A stretch of DNA of 64,000 nucleotides from Nocardia cyriacigeorgica (GCF_010868145.1 NZ_JAAGUY010000009.1:62001-126000); one strand, 5' to 3'. Numbered from the stretch's first letter, positions 44,928 to 54,857 are shown. Numbers and translations: made by a program. The notes: generated by a model not told the origin, from the letters alone.

Positions 44928-47452
44928 TGGGACTGGGTCAAGACTTACAACCTACCGCCGCGATTCGCGGGAACCTGCAATTCACCACGTTGGGTTTGGT
45001 CACCGCGACGTACTTCATCAGCCCGCTCGGGTACGGGTTGCGCAAATCCAGTGACAAATACGACGTGAAGCTCGCACACCATGCGCTGGTCAACAATTTG
45101 CCAGATGGCTCGCTACTGCTGGGTATCCAGGCCCAGCTGAATACCCGCGATGTGCTGAGCAAGATGGTCGAGGGTGTGGACCTCGACGAACATGATGACT
45201 ACGCCGTAGAGTCCGTCGCCGCGTACGAGCGGATACGCGCGATCCGCCCGCGAACGCGGATCCATATGCTCTCGATTCCGGTCGGCACTGTTGGTACACC
45301 GATATCGGCGTTGTCACGCATGTGGAACAGCGGCGCGACGGTCGACCCGTCCACAATCTCCCGCGCGGATATGGATTCCTATGATTCGACGGCCGCCGAC
45401 ATCCTTTCGCGAATCGGCGGCGACTTCGACCCGGTCCCGGTCCCGGGTGCCTTGTTCCAGTGGTTGTGGGAGCACTATCTCGCGCGTGGCGCGCTGATCG
45501 AGCCGGTCGCACCGACCAGGATCGGCGCACTGGAGGACACCACCGCAGCCGTGTTCCGCTCGGCCGCGCTCGACGAGGGAGCGCAGGCCGACAGCGGCCG
45601 ACGGCTACGGCCCTCGTTCAGCCCGGTGATCAAGGTCGTACAACCCGATGAACCGAACTGGCCCTCCTACCAGACGATTCTCACGCCGCTGTCGTTCCCG
45701 TACGGCGGCATGACATTCCCTGGAGGAAGCGAGTTCCTCAACCTTCTCGAAGGATTCGACGGCGTCACGGTCGACTGGGGGATCCGGGTGTCGACCAGGC
45801 CGGCGGATCAGGTGCTGAAAAGCAATGAGCTGAGTCTGCGGCGGCTGGGTGAGCAGATGGATCAGCGTGACCAGGAGGTCTCGTTCGCGCAGAACACGCT
45901 GATGGCCAAGGCTCAACTACTCAGTGAATACAATAATCATTTCGAGGTGAACGGCGGCGAATCAGAGGTTTCCTTCACCACGGTCATCGCGGTCGGCAGT
46001 GGTTCGCGCGATACCACGCTCGATACCGTCAACCAGATCAAACGCCGCTACAAGCGGTTTCAGGTCGATCTGACCGCACCTGTGGGCGCACAGGTCGACC
46101 TGTGGTCGATGATGATCCCCGGCAGTCCGACGCGGCGTGCGTACGACGATTTCGCTCATATCGTTCCCTCGGATATGTGGGCGGGTTTCGTGCCGTTCAC
46201 CACCAACCAGATCGGCGACGACAGCGGTCCGGTGATCGGTGTCAACCTGCTCTCGGGCAACTTCGAGCCGATCCACTTCGGCATCATGGAAGCAGCACTT
46301 CACGACTTGTCGGCATCGTTCGCAGTCACCGGCGAACTGGGTTCGGGTAAGTCGTATTTTCTGAAGCTCATGGCGGTCCTCGTCCATGACCTGGGTGGTC
46401 AGTTCTTGGCGCTGGACCGTAGTCAGGTCGGGGAATGGGAGCATTTCGCATCGACCATCGATGATGCGGTGATCGTCGATCTGACCAGCCCGACGGTTTC
46501 GCTGGACCCACTGCGCTTGTTCGCGCCCGCCGTAGCGGGGGAACGGGCCTTGGATTCGATTCTGCCGCTGCTCGATCTGTCGCCGACAAGCGGTGCGGGC
46601 GCCGCGGTGAGTAGCTTGCTCACGCCGAAAGGAATTGCCGAGCACGGAATTCGCAGTCTGCTCGACCTGGTCCGGGTGGCACGCCAGCTCCGCGACGATC
46701 CGGGCCTCGGTGACGAATACGCCGACCTGGCCGCGCGCCTGGGCACCATTGTGGATCGTGTGCCGGTTCTGTTCGACCCGGACCTTCCGCCCCTGCGACT
46801 GGATGCGGCGGCGACTGTGGTTCGCAGCCACAAGCTCGCGCTGCCAACAGCCGAGGAGCTCACCACTCCGCACCTCTACAATCGCTTGCCGTTGACGAAG
46901 CGGCTGGGGACAGCGCTGTACGAGCTGGTCGGCGTCGCAGCTCGGGAGGCTTTTCTCTCCGACAATGGGCGTTTCGGGCTACTCGTCGGCGATGAGGCGC
47001 ACCATTTCACCCAGACCCAGGTCGGCGCGGCCGTCACGTCGGACTTCAGCCGTGATGGCCGAAAGCATCTGGCTGCTATCGGGCTCGCTTCCCATGACCC
47101 TGCCACCGACTTCCAAGGCGCGGCGCACAATCTCATTCCCAATCGCTTCGTCTTCCGGCAGCGCGACGAGACCCTTGCGCGCAACAGTCTGGAGTGGGTG
47201 GGTGTGGATCTGAAAGAGGCGCCGTTCATGTTGCAGGTGCTGCGCGAGGAAACTTCGCCTCCGGTCGGGCCAGGACGAAAAGTGCCAGAGGAACGGCGCG
47301 GTGAGATGTTCATGCGGGATGCGCTGAACCGCATCGGGCGAGGCAAGGTTCTCGGACCCGCGCGTCCGGATCGGGCAGCGGCGATCACCAGCACTCCCGT
47401 CGCATCAGGGTCCAAACCGATGATTGCGCTGGAACATCAGGCCACTCCATGA
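44927..47452 (+). CDS. VirB4-family conjugation ATPase
   Basis: An 841-residue ATPase that powers assembly or substrate passage in type IV secretion. N-terminal VirB4 domain (about 1-430), Walker A GELGSGKS at 469-476 and Walker B FGLLVGDEAHHF with Asp689-Glu690. RQRDE near residue 745 fits the arginine-finger region. It belongs to the Gram-positive, SCO6880-type branch. No relaxase or coupling ATPase is linked within the window. The stop overlaps the next start as ATGA. Confidence 0.88.
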   Translation: MGLGQDLQPTAAIRGNLQFTTLGLVTATYFISPLGYGLRKSSDKYDVKLAHHALVNNLPDGSLLLGIQAQLNTRDVLSKMVEGVDLDEHDDYAVESVAAYERIRAIRPRTRIHMLSIPVGTVGTPISALSRMWNSGATVDPSTISRADMDSYDSTAADILSRIGGDFDPVPVPGALFQWLWEHYLARGALIEPVAPTRIGALEDTTAAVFRSAALDEGAQADSGRRLRPSFSPVIKVVQPDEPNWPSYQTILTPLSFPYGGMTFPGGSEFLNLLEGFDGVTVDWGIRVSTRPADQVLKSNELSLRRLGEQMDQRDQEVSFAQNTLMAKAQLLSEYNNHFEVNGGESEVSFTTVIAVGSGSRDTTLDTVNQIKRRYKRFQVDLTAPVGAQVDLWSMMIPGSPTRRAYDDFAHIVPSDMWAGFVPFTTNQIGDDSGPVIGVNLLSGNFEPIHFGIMEAALHDLSASFAVTGELGSGKSYFLKLMAVLVHDLGGQFLALDRSQVGEWEHFASTIDDAVIVDLTSPTVSLDPLRLFAPAVAGERALDSILPLLDLSPTSGAGAAVSSLLTPKGIAEHGIRSLLDLVRVARQLRDDPGLGDEYADLAARLGTIVDRVPVLFDPDLPPLRLDAAATVVRSHKLALPTAEELTTPHLYNRLPLTKRLGTALYELVGVAAREAFLSDNGRFGLLVGDEAHHFTQTQVGAAVTSDFSRDGRKHLAAIGLASHDPATDFQGAAHNLIPNRFVFRQRDETLARNSLEWVGVDLKEAPFMLQVLREETSPPVGPGRKVPEERRGEMFMRDALNRIGRGKVLGPARPDRAAAITSTPVASGSKPMIALEHQATP

Positions 47453-49890
47453 CCGGGTGGGACCTCACGAACTGGGATTCGGACCGTTGGCGCCCCCGTG
47501 TGGTCGCCACGCGCTGTCGCCAGTGGATCGGTGCCACCCGGCGCAGGCGCTGGACAGCGTGGCTGCTCGCAACATTGTTCGTCTTGTTCGTATTTCCCGG
47601 TGTGGTCGGTGCTGTGGCGACGGCGGGAACGGGCAATTTGGCGGCCGGTTCGTCCACCAACACCGCGCTGAGTGCGTTGCAGGTCCAAGACTCGGACGGT
47701 GTGAATCTAGCCGACTACGGCTTCATCGTCCATGTCGGGATAGCCCTCTTCAATCCGGTCAATGCGGGGCTCGCCATTGTGATCGGTGTGATCTTTGCCG
47801 GATGGATTGTCATCGTAGGCGGGTCCATCTGGGTGGTCGGGTGGGTATTCAGCTTCGTCTGGCTCGACGTGATCGGTGGCGTGATGACCACCGTCGCACG
47901 TAGTTTCACCAACCAGATTGCTACCCCGATCATGCTGGTCACGGCTGTGACTATCGGCGGTGTGATCGTGGCCGTGTTCGTCGTCCGCCAGCAGCCGGCG
48001 AAGGCGACGGCTCAGGTGGTGACGATGGTCGGGGTCGCGATGATGGGGCCCATCTTTCTCGCCAACCCGTTGTCCGAAATCCTGTCGTCGCACGGTGTGC
48101 TGGTGACGGGCCGAGACGTCGGACTATCGGTCGCAGCAGGTTTACACGGAAATAGTTCGATCAATCCGGACCAATTGGTGGCGACCTTGCAAACGGATAT
48201 GGTTGACAATTTCGCTCGGAAACCATTGCAGGTCTGGAATTTCGGCCACGTGATCGATCAGTATCCCGGGTGCAGGAGTGCATGGTCGGCGGGGATCGCC
48301 GGCAATGGGGACGATTTGCGTGACCAGTTGAAGGACTGCGGTGACGGTGGCGTCGCGTACGCGATGACGGATGAGCCCAGTTTCGGCCAGATCGGGGCCG
48401 GACTTCTCATCCTGCTGTCATCGATCATCATGCTGTACTTCGCGGTAGTAATGGCAGTCCGGATCATCTGGGCAGGGCTCGACGCGATCTATCACGGCTT
48501 CCTGATGATATTCGGCCTGGCGGCGGGTGGGTTCATTTACGGCCCGACGCAAACTTTAATGGCACGCAACGCTGCGGACGCTGGGATCGCCGGTGCTCGG
48601 ATGGCGATCAATACGGTCTTTTTGAGCGTGTACCTGATGGTCCTCGGCAAGGTTTTCGAGCAGGCCGGCGGCCAGGTCATCTCGGTTCTGTGCATCGGAG
48701 CGACGATTCAGATCGTCGGTATCCTCCAACTTCGTCGCCTGAATGACAGTCTGACCCGTGGCAACGAGTGGATCGCAAACCGCTTCTCGACTGTGATGCG
48801 AGGAGGGCAGGTAATCAGCGGCGGTGCTGGCTCCGGCGGTTCGGGAATGGGGTCGGCAGGGGTCAGCAATTCCATGAGTCCCGCCCACGCGATCCTCGCC
48901 GGCATGGGTGTGCTGTCTACGATAAACAACTCACCGGCGACTGCCTGGTTGGCAAGGCGCGTCAATCCGCTGAACCCGCTGGCGAGATTGGCGGAGGTTC
49001 AGCGAAGGGTTACGGGATACGGCTATTCTCAGCCACATATGATGGAGGCATTTCCCGCCAGCTATATGAATAGACTTCAGTTCGCCGAGTCGGCGAGGGA
49101 AGGGCTCGCATTACACGCTAATTCTCGCATCCGGGGATTCAATTCGACGGAGGCTCTCGCTACACCACTTGGCGTAGATATTCCCAGCGGAGTCGACACC
49201 GCTCGTGGTGCCGCGATCGCCGTCCGGTGGGCTGCCAGCAAGGGTGCCATGGACAGCGACCTGTTGGGTGCCCTGACCATGGCCGGTTTCACCGATCAGC
49301 AGATCATCCAAGATGCCATCGGCGCTCATAAGTATGGGCAGGACAAGTCCGCCGAAGAACCAGCGAAATTCAAGCCGCTGGCCACTGTCGAGGCGTTGCA
49401 TCGGGCTTTCGAGAGCAATCCGACCCAAGCCAATTTGTATGCCTTGGAGATGGCTGCCGTGGACCTTCGCACCCAGCGAATCGGCGGCGTTTCGCTGACG
49501 CCTGATGAGCTGGATGACGCCAGAGACTACATCAGAAATCCTTCGATTTGGCAGGTAAAGCGACTGCAGCGGGAAGTTGACGGAGTCGACGCTGACGGCA
49601 ACCCGATTCCGTGGCACACCAAAGATGACAGCATTGGCGCCGACCGAACATTGAATTGGATCGCCAACGGTCACGCGATGGATATTCTCAAGGGGGTCGA
49701 TACACTCCTGACAACTCCGCTCGACCAGATACAAGCCGCTTCCCAAATGACGACGGGCTTGACCGGCAACAGTCGGGCGGTGCACCCCAACGTTCGCGCT
49801 CTCCGCGGCCACATCAGTGACGCTCGAACCTTTGAACGCCAAGTTCAGGGAGAAGGCGCGACCGGCGCGGATCTGGCACCACCGCGGTAG
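47449..49890 (+). CDS. VirB6/TrbL-like polytopic conjugation protein
   Basis: An 813-residue protein. The first 450 residues hold about eight or nine membrane helices (from TAWLLATLFVLFVFPGVVGA near 36 to SVLCIGATIQIVGILQLR near 415), with a periplasmic-type loop at 215-300. The last 360 residues are soluble, Gly/Ser-linked and rich in helices. This is the shape of VirB6/TrbL pore proteins of Gram-positive conjugation systems, placed directly after VirB4 as usual. The long C-terminal domain has no match I know. Confidence 0.7.
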   Translation: MTGWDLTNWDSDRWRPRVVATRCRQWIGATRRRRWTAWLLATLFVLFVFPGVVGAVATAGTGNLAAGSSTNTALSALQVQDSDGVNLADYGFIVHVGIALFNPVNAGLAIVIGVIFAGWIVIVGGSIWVVGWVFSFVWLDVIGGVMTTVARSFTNQIATPIMLVTAVTIGGVIVAVFVVRQQPAKATAQVVTMVGVAMMGPIFLANPLSEILSSHGVLVTGRDVGLSVAAGLHGNSSINPDQLVATLQTDMVDNFARKPLQVWNFGHVIDQYPGCRSAWSAGIAGNGDDLRDQLKDCGDGGVAYAMTDEPSFGQIGAGLLILLSSIIMLYFAVVMAVRIIWAGLDAIYHGFLMIFGLAAGGFIYGPTQTLMARNAADAGIAGARMAINTVFLSVYLMVLGKVFEQAGGQVISVLCIGATIQIVGILQLRRLNDSLTRGNEWIANRFSTVMRGGQVISGGAGSGGSGMGSAGVSNSMSPAHAILAGMGVLSTINNSPATAWLARRVNPLNPLARLAEVQRRVTGYGYSQPHMMEAFPASYMNRLQFAESAREGLALHANSRIRGFNSTEALATPLGVDIPSGVDTARGAAIAVRWAASKGAMDSDLLGALTMAGFTDQQIIQDAIGAHKYGQDKSAEEPAKFKPLATVEALHRAFESNPTQANLYALEMAAVDLRTQRIGGVSLTPDELDDARDYIRNPSIWQVKRLQREVDGVDADGNPIPWHTKDDSIGADRTLNWIANGHAMDILKGVDTLLTTPLDQIQAASQMTTGLTGNSRAVHPNVRALRGHISDARTFERQVQGEGATGADLAPPR

Positions 49891-49922
49891 ATGCCGTAGC
49901 AGGAAGGTGGTCGAGTGACCGT

Positions 49923-50828
49923 ATGAAGGTCATAGCATGGGCGGCGTGCGCGCCGGTTGCCCTCATAGGTTTCTTTCTCATCATGATCGCGGGATTCACT
50001 GGGGTCAGTGATTCGTCTGGCGAGCAGTTCTTCAACTGCCAATGTGACAGTGCGATAGGACCGGATCCTTCGAGCACCGCCACCACTACTCCAGGTTCAA
50101 CACCGTGCGATTCCGAGGAGGAATGGGATCCCTCTGAGGTGCCGACCACGAATCCGCTGGTGTCGATCACCATTGCGCCGGACAATACCGAGATCTCGGA
50201 CTACCACCGTGCCTGCATGTCTGCGATTTCGTCCATGGCCCCGCCGCTACAGATCCCGGCCTTGCGGAGGCCCAACACTGGCTTCGCCGTCGAATGCGCT
50301 CGCGAATTGGCCTACGCGCAGGTCGGCAGGCGGGCAGATGTGTCGAGTTCGGCGCCGGTAGAGATAGTTCGGGACGTGATGTACGAAGCATCGGCAGCGG
50401 CATCGACCGGCAGTTGTCTCGTTCCGGTCAGCGGGGCGACCGACGGTTCGACTGACCCCGCCGTGCCGCAGGCATCGTCGGGGTACACGGAACCGACCGG
50501 TTCATGTGCGCAGACCACTCGGCAGGCGGTTGTCTACCTGCCCAATACGATCGCCGGACAGGGGATGTGTGGTCAGCGCGTACGCCTCGACGCCGTGTCG
50601 CCCGGTGATCTGGTCTTCTGGGACTATCGCGACAATGCACCCACGCGGGTCGGGATCGCGGTGGAGCATACGGTTGTCGTCGCCACAGACCCCGATACCG
50701 GTGAGTTCGCGGCAGGCCAAACGCGTGTTGTCGCCGCTGATCCGGCCACTGGTGAGTTCGCGGTGCTCGATGTTCCATCCGATAGCGATGCCCGCGCCAA
50801 ACGGGTTCTCGCCGGTGCGGAGAACTGA
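49923..50828 (+). CDS. NlpC/P60-like protein with a degraded catalytic site
   Basis: A 301-residue protein with an N-terminal membrane or signal helix (about 4-26), a low-complexity linker and a C-terminal NlpC/P60-like domain recognised by SPGDLVFWDY at 226-235. The usual DCSG nucleophile motif reads SCAQ at 194-197 and the HVGIY motif reads RVGIAV, so the catalytic His is missing. It is probably a structural wall-binding or scaffold part of the conjugation machine, where an active NlpC hydrolase is expected. Ribosome site weak; 32 bases behind VirB6. Confidence 0.6.
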   Translation: MKVIAWAACAPVALIGFFLIMIAGFTGVSDSSGEQFFNCQCDSAIGPDPSSTATTTPGSTPCDSEEEWDPSEVPTTNPLVSITIAPDNTEISDYHRACMSAISSMAPPLQIPALRRPNTGFAVECARELAYAQVGRRADVSSSAPVEIVRDVMYEASAAASTGSCLVPVSGATDGSTDPAVPQASSGYTEPTGSCAQTTRQAVVYLPNTIAGQGMCGQRVRLDAVSPGDLVFWDYRDNAPTRVGIAVEHTVVVATDPDTGEFAAGQTRVVAADPATGEFAVLDVPSDSDARAKRVLAGAEN

Positions 50829-50843
50829 CGGACGCGCCATGAC

Positions 50844-52076
50844 TCAATAGCCCATGTACGCACCGCCTTCGCGCATGCTCGCAATACCCGGCACATTGCT
50901 GACCGAACCGTACCGATCGATCGAATAGCGCACGCCGGCGATGATGTTGTCGACCGGGTTCCAGATATCCCGGTGCCCCGGCAGCGAATACGCGTTGAAG
51001 GTGGGGTCGATGGTCTGCATCAGCCCCTTCGATGGTATGCCTGCCGCCGCGTTGCTGTCCCACAGATTGATCGCGTTCGGATTTCCGCTGGACTCGTGCT
51101 GGATGATCGCCGCGATGGCGGAACGATCGATCTGACTGGTGTCGTATCCTTCCGCGGCGAGTACCCGCATGGCCTCCTCGATCCACTGGCTCTGCTGCCC
51201 GGGGGGCAGTGTCCGGGGCGGGCCTGTGCCGGCTCCACCACGGCCCGGCCGTGTTCGGCGTCGCCGCCGCGGAGCGGGTGGCTGCGGTCGCGACTCATTC
51301 AGATAGCGGCCCGCGAGCGCCGCCACTCGATCGGCGGAAATGGCGGCGCTGGTCTGACCCTGCCCGAGAACGCTGCCGGCTCGTTGTAGGGCTGAGCCGA
51401 GAGTGGCGATCACCATTTGCTGTCCCGCCGGGGTATCGGCCACCGGCCCTAGCGCGGTCAACGCCGTGTTGACCTCGGCGATGAGAGTGCCGATCGCTGC
51501 GCGGCCGTGTGTGGTCGACCCGGCAGCGTCGTTGAGGATCCGCTCGAGTTCCACGTTCAGGCTGCCGAGTGCTTCGACCTGGCGGGATGTATTGCCTTGG
51601 TGGATACCATATTGCGCGCCCATGTCGCCGCCCATGTGCAAAGGGCCGGTCGGCGCGCCGGTACCGACGACCGGTGGTGCGTACGCTTGGCCGGTGTTCG
51701 CGGACGGAGCGCCCTCCCCGTAGCGGCCGGAGATCGCGGCGAGGGCGGCCATCGCCGGCGCGGCCATAGCGGCCAGACTCGCGGGCAAGGTGGCACCGAT
51801 ATCGGGGCCACCCATCGGTGCGAGGCCGGCACCGGGCCGAGGTTCACCTACCGGAGGGACGAAACCTGGTGCGGAAGAGGGTGATGCCGGGGTGGATGTG
51901 CCGCCGGACGGTGATCCGGATTTGACGGTGGCCGGACCGGAGCCCGGCGGTGGGGAGCCAGGTGCCAGGGTGGGCACCCGAGGCGGCGCGCCGCCCTTCT
52001 TGCCGGAGCGAGGGCGTCGTTCTCTCCGACCCGGTGTCGGTTCGGCGGGGCCGGTATCGACGGTGGGCACTGCCAC
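50844..52076 (-). CDS. lytic transglycosylase with SLT domain, copy A
   Basis: A 410-residue protein: a Pro/Gly/Ser-rich N-terminal third, a helical middle domain (about 165-255, DUF4226-like in look), a basic RRRRRTRPGRGG linker and a C-terminal SLT muramidase domain (about 295-405) with catalytic Glu in IIQHESSGNPNAINLW. It cuts peptidoglycan glycan strands. No Sec signal peptide is seen although the substrate is outside, so export by the linked type VII or IV system is plausible. It ends in Gly-Tyr like its neighbour. It is on the opposite strand to the conjugation operon. Confidence 0.85.
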   Translation of the reverse strand: MAVPTVDTGPAEPTPGRRERRPRSGKKGGAPPRVPTLAPGSPPPGSGPATVKSGSPSGGTSTPASPSSAPGFVPPVGEPRPGAGLAPMGGPDIGATLPASLAAMAAPAMAALAAISGRYGEGAPSANTGQAYAPPVVGTGAPTGPLHMGGDMGAQYGIHQGNTSRQVEALGSLNVELERILNDAAGSTTHGRAAIGTLIAEVNTALTALGPVADTPAGQQMVIATLGSALQRAGSVLGQGQTSAAISADRVAALAGRYLNESRPQPPAPRRRRRTRPGRGGAGTGPPRTLPPGQQSQWIEEAMRVLAAEGYDTSQIDRSAIAAIIQHESSGNPNAINLWDSNAAAGIPSKGLMQTIDPTFNAYSLPGHRDIWNPVDNIIAGVRYSIDRYGSVSNVPGIASMREGGAYMGY

Positions 52077-52078
52077 GG

Positions 52079-53641
52079 TCAGTAGCCTACGTGGGCTCTA
52101 CCGGCGCGTACTGCCTTCACGCCGGGAACATTGTCCAGCGAACCGTACCGGGAGATCGCGTAACGCACCCCAGCCATGATGTTGTGGACGGGATTCCAGA
52201 TGTCGTCGTAGCCGGGCACTTTGTATTGCTGGAACGTCGGGTCGATGGTCTGCAGCAATCCCTTCGACGGAGTTCCCCTCTTGGCATTGTCATCCCACAG
52301 GTTGATAGCCCTCGGGTTGTTGGTCGATTCGTGCTGCGCCATTATCGCGATCGCGTTGGCGTTGTTGGCGCCGGACAGACCGAGAATCCCCATAGCCTGC
52401 TGAATCCATTGTCCGACGGAGCCGCCCTGGCCGACGCTGGAGGGGCTGTATCCGGATCCGGTTGTCGCGTATCCCTGGCCGTAGCCGCTCGACGGCGGTT
52501 GCTGTCCGTTGATGTTCCAGAGGTACTGGCTGGTGAGGCGTTGGACCTGCGTCGCCATGTCTTTGGTCGCGGACTGGCCGGCCGAGACGATCGTGTGGGC
52601 CTTCTGCAATGCGGCGGTGAGGATCTGGTGCACCTTCGCCTGACCCTCGCGAGTGTAGGCGTGCGGCCCCAGCGCGGCGAGCGCGACATTGACCTGGCGA
52701 ATGAGTTCGGTGAGCTTCTTCTGATCGACTTTATGAGTGCCCGCCAGACCCGACACATACTGAGCGAGTTGATTGTCGAGGTTGTTGAACGCGGTGGCAG
52801 CAGTCTGCTGGAACAGTTGTTGCGCGCGGCTACCGGTGACGGCGCCGCCGCTGCCGGGGGTGAGGCCAAGCATCTTTCGCAGCTCGATAACCTCGGGGTC
52901 GGTCGGATTGCCGTCGCCGTAGGCGGCTGCCAATAGGCGCAGCGCCTTGATGGCGCGTTGAGCTGCGGGCGAAAGGCCGCCCGCGACACCGTCGGCAGCG
53001 GCTTCGGCGTCGCTGGCGCCGGCTGCCTTTGAGCCGGGTCCAGCGGAGGTATCGCGGGATCCCTCATCGGGTGTACCGGCCGGTGCTGCGGTGCCCGGTG
53101 CCGATGTCTGTGCGCCGGATTTCGGTCCGGCATCGCCGGTGCCATTGGCCAGTCCGGACAACGCCGACGCAAGCAACGGCAGTATCTGCGCGCTTGTGGA
53201 CAAGGCAGGCTCGAGTTGCGCCAGCGCATCCGTATCATCCGGTGATGAGGCCTCGCGCTCGATCGCCGCCTGCCGTGTCGCGGTGGGCCCCGGCGTACGG
53301 GTCGAGTCGGTCACCGGTGGATCCGAAGAGAAGGGTGCCGCTACAGTGGTCGCAGTCGGGATCGTCCCTGGTCCCGTAGGCAGCGAAGTTGACGGTGATG
53401 GACTCTCCCGTGGCGTGGCTGCAACCGACGTCCCTCGTCCAGCGCTCGAACCTTCGGACGATGTAGACGTATTCGCGGACGGTCCACCGCCGCCTACCGC
53501 CGCCGGTCGTGCGTTTGCCCCGGTACGAGGCCGGTCGGATCGCGTCGACCAGGGGCTCGGTGTCTCGGAGTCTTTACCGGTGGTGTGTTCGCCGTCTGCG
53601 GACAGGACCTCGGCTGTAGGCCATACTTCTGCGCTGGTCAT
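52079..53641 (-). CDS. lytic transglycosylase with SLT domain, copy B
   Basis: A 520-residue paralogue of the gene two bases downstream: a Thr/Ser/Pro-rich N-terminus, the helical middle domain (about 285-380, LTELIRQVNVALAALGP) and the SLT domain (about 405-515) with Glu in IMAQHESTNNPRAINLW. It shares KGLLQTIDPTF, DIWNPVHNIMAGVRYAI and the Gly-Tyr end with copy A. No signal peptide. First gene of the two-gene minus-strand unit. The N-terminal 250 residues are not shared, so the copies probably differ in targeting rather than chemistry. Confidence 0.85.
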   Translation of the reverse strand: MTSAEVWPTAEVLSADGEHTTGKDSETPSPWSTRSDRPRTGANARPAAVGGGGPSANTSTSSEGSSAGRGTSVAATPRESPSPSTSLPTGPGTIPTATTVAAPFSSDPPVTDSTRTPGPTATRQAAIEREASSPDDTDALAQLEPALSTSAQILPLLASALSGLANGTGDAGPKSGAQTSAPGTAAPAGTPDEGSRDTSAGPGSKAAGASDAEAAADGVAGGLSPAAQRAIKALRLLAAAYGDGNPTDPEVIELRKMLGLTPGSGGAVTGSRAQQLFQQTAATAFNNLDNQLAQYVSGLAGTHKVDQKKLTELIRQVNVALAALGPHAYTREGQAKVHQILTAALQKAHTIVSAGQSATKDMATQVQRLTSQYLWNINGQQPPSSGYGQGYATTGSGYSPSSVGQGGSVGQWIQQAMGILGLSGANNANAIAIMAQHESTNNPRAINLWDDNAKRGTPSKGLLQTIDPTFQQYKVPGYDDIWNPVHNIMAGVRYAISRYGSLDNVPGVKAVRAGRAHVGY

Positions 53642-53887
53642 AGTGAACCACCGGTGTGAAAGTGGCTATCTGAGTATGGTTTCCGGTACTCGGCGCCAAG
53701 TCTCCATCGGTGGAGGTCCATTCCGGCAGTCCTCCCATGTCCGTCGGTGGCTGGGTGAGCCGCGACCAGGCTCATCGCCGCGCACGGTGGCGTGTTCTTC
53801 GAACCATCCTCGCCTGTGCGACTACCGTGGGGGTTCCCAGTGTTGGGGATCTTTGACAATGAGTGGGTTCGGAAGGGTATATGGCAC

Positions 53888-54016
53888 ATGAATGATCGCG
53901 CGGGTGTGGAGCTGAGGTTCCTGATCGCCTCGGTTCGGTCTGACGCGCCCATGCCCCAGTTCGACGACCTGGGTACGAACGTGTTATGGCTGCCGGCTGA
54001 TTGTGGAGGCATCTGA
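53888..54016 (+). CDS. possible small protein ahead of the glycine-zipper gene
   Basis: A 42-residue open frame with GGAAGGG about 12 bases before its ATG; its stop shares a base with the next start (TGATG), as between the other coupled genes here. The coupling is the main support. The sequence (ELRFLIASVRSDAPMPQFDD) matches nothing I know. It could instead be only the leader of a longer GTG-initiated frame starting near 53792. Confidence 0.35.
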   Translation: MNDRAGVELRFLIASVRSDAPMPQFDDLGTNVLWLPADCGGI

Positions 54017-54828
54017 TGCTGGGGTGGATCAAGAAGGCGGCCGTCGCTACGGCCGGGGTTGCCCTGCCGCTTGTCGGCGGAGCGGTAGGTGCTTGGGTGG
54101 GAGGGCCGATCGGCGCCAGGGTCGGGGCCAGCCTGGGCGGAGCTGTCGCGGATATCGTTCAGAACGGGAAACCGGGCTGGTCGACGCTTGGTGCCGCCGC
54201 GCTGTCCAGCATCGGTGCCAAGAGCTTTGCCGGAGGTGGAAGGAAATTCGGGTTTCTGGGGGGTGCTGAGGGCAAAGCTGCGGCACAGGCGGGAAAGACC
54301 GCCAAAGAGGCCTACAAGCTCCCCGCCGCTGCCTCGACTCCGCTGCTGCGGGGAGGGACGTGGGGTGCAACTCGGCGCGGAGGGAACGCCGCTGCTCGGA
54401 GAGCGGAGAGATTGCATCTGGCCAAAAACCGCAAGGATTCTTGGCGTAACACATTCAACCCGGGTGTTAATGGACTGCGGTGGAAGGTCTCCAAAGATGG
54501 TTTGCGCCGAGCGGGCGCAGGGAACATGGCGTTAACTGGTACGGGCGCTGTAGCCGGGTACTATACCAACAAGGCTCTCACCGGCATGGCTCCGAAAGGG
54601 GGGAGCGATCCGCGAGTTCCTGGCGCGAAGGGCGAGGTGGCCTTTGAATACGTTGGGGGTCACGTGAAGTCATCAGTGAACAATATGCCCGGCTTCAAAG
54701 CTACACCGAACACTACCGCGGATTCTTGGCAGGAATCAGGATTTCTGCTGATGCCGAAAACAATACCTGACGCATTGAAAGCGTGGTACGCGGGGCCTAA
54801 AACGACAGGGTCGACCACACCGGCTTGA
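54016..54828 (+). CDS. glycine-zipper protein of unknown function
   Basis: A 270-residue basic protein. Residues about 8-50 form a hydrophobic Gly-zipper (GAVGAWVGGPIGARVGASLG), a motif of membrane-inserting and pore-forming peptides; the rest is basic and Gly/Ala-rich. No signal peptide and no known domain. GGAGG sits before the ATG. It lies between the transglycosylases and the type VII genes in the accessory region, and its base composition is more AT-rich than the core. A secreted effector or a membrane adaptor are both possible. Confidence 0.55.
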   Translation: MLGWIKKAAVATAGVALPLVGGAVGAWVGGPIGARVGASLGGAVADIVQNGKPGWSTLGAAALSSIGAKSFAGGGRKFGFLGGAEGKAAAQAGKTAKEAYKLPAAASTPLLRGGTWGATRRGGNAAARRAERLHLAKNRKDSWRNTFNPGVNGLRWKVSKDGLRRAGAGNMALTGTGAVAGYYTNKALTGMAPKGGSDPRVPGAKGEVAFEYVGGHVKSSVNNMPGFKATPNTTADSWQESGFLLMPKTIPDALKAWYAGPKTTGSTTPA

Positions 54829-54857
54829 TTCACTACGGGTAGTTAGGGTTCGGTTCA

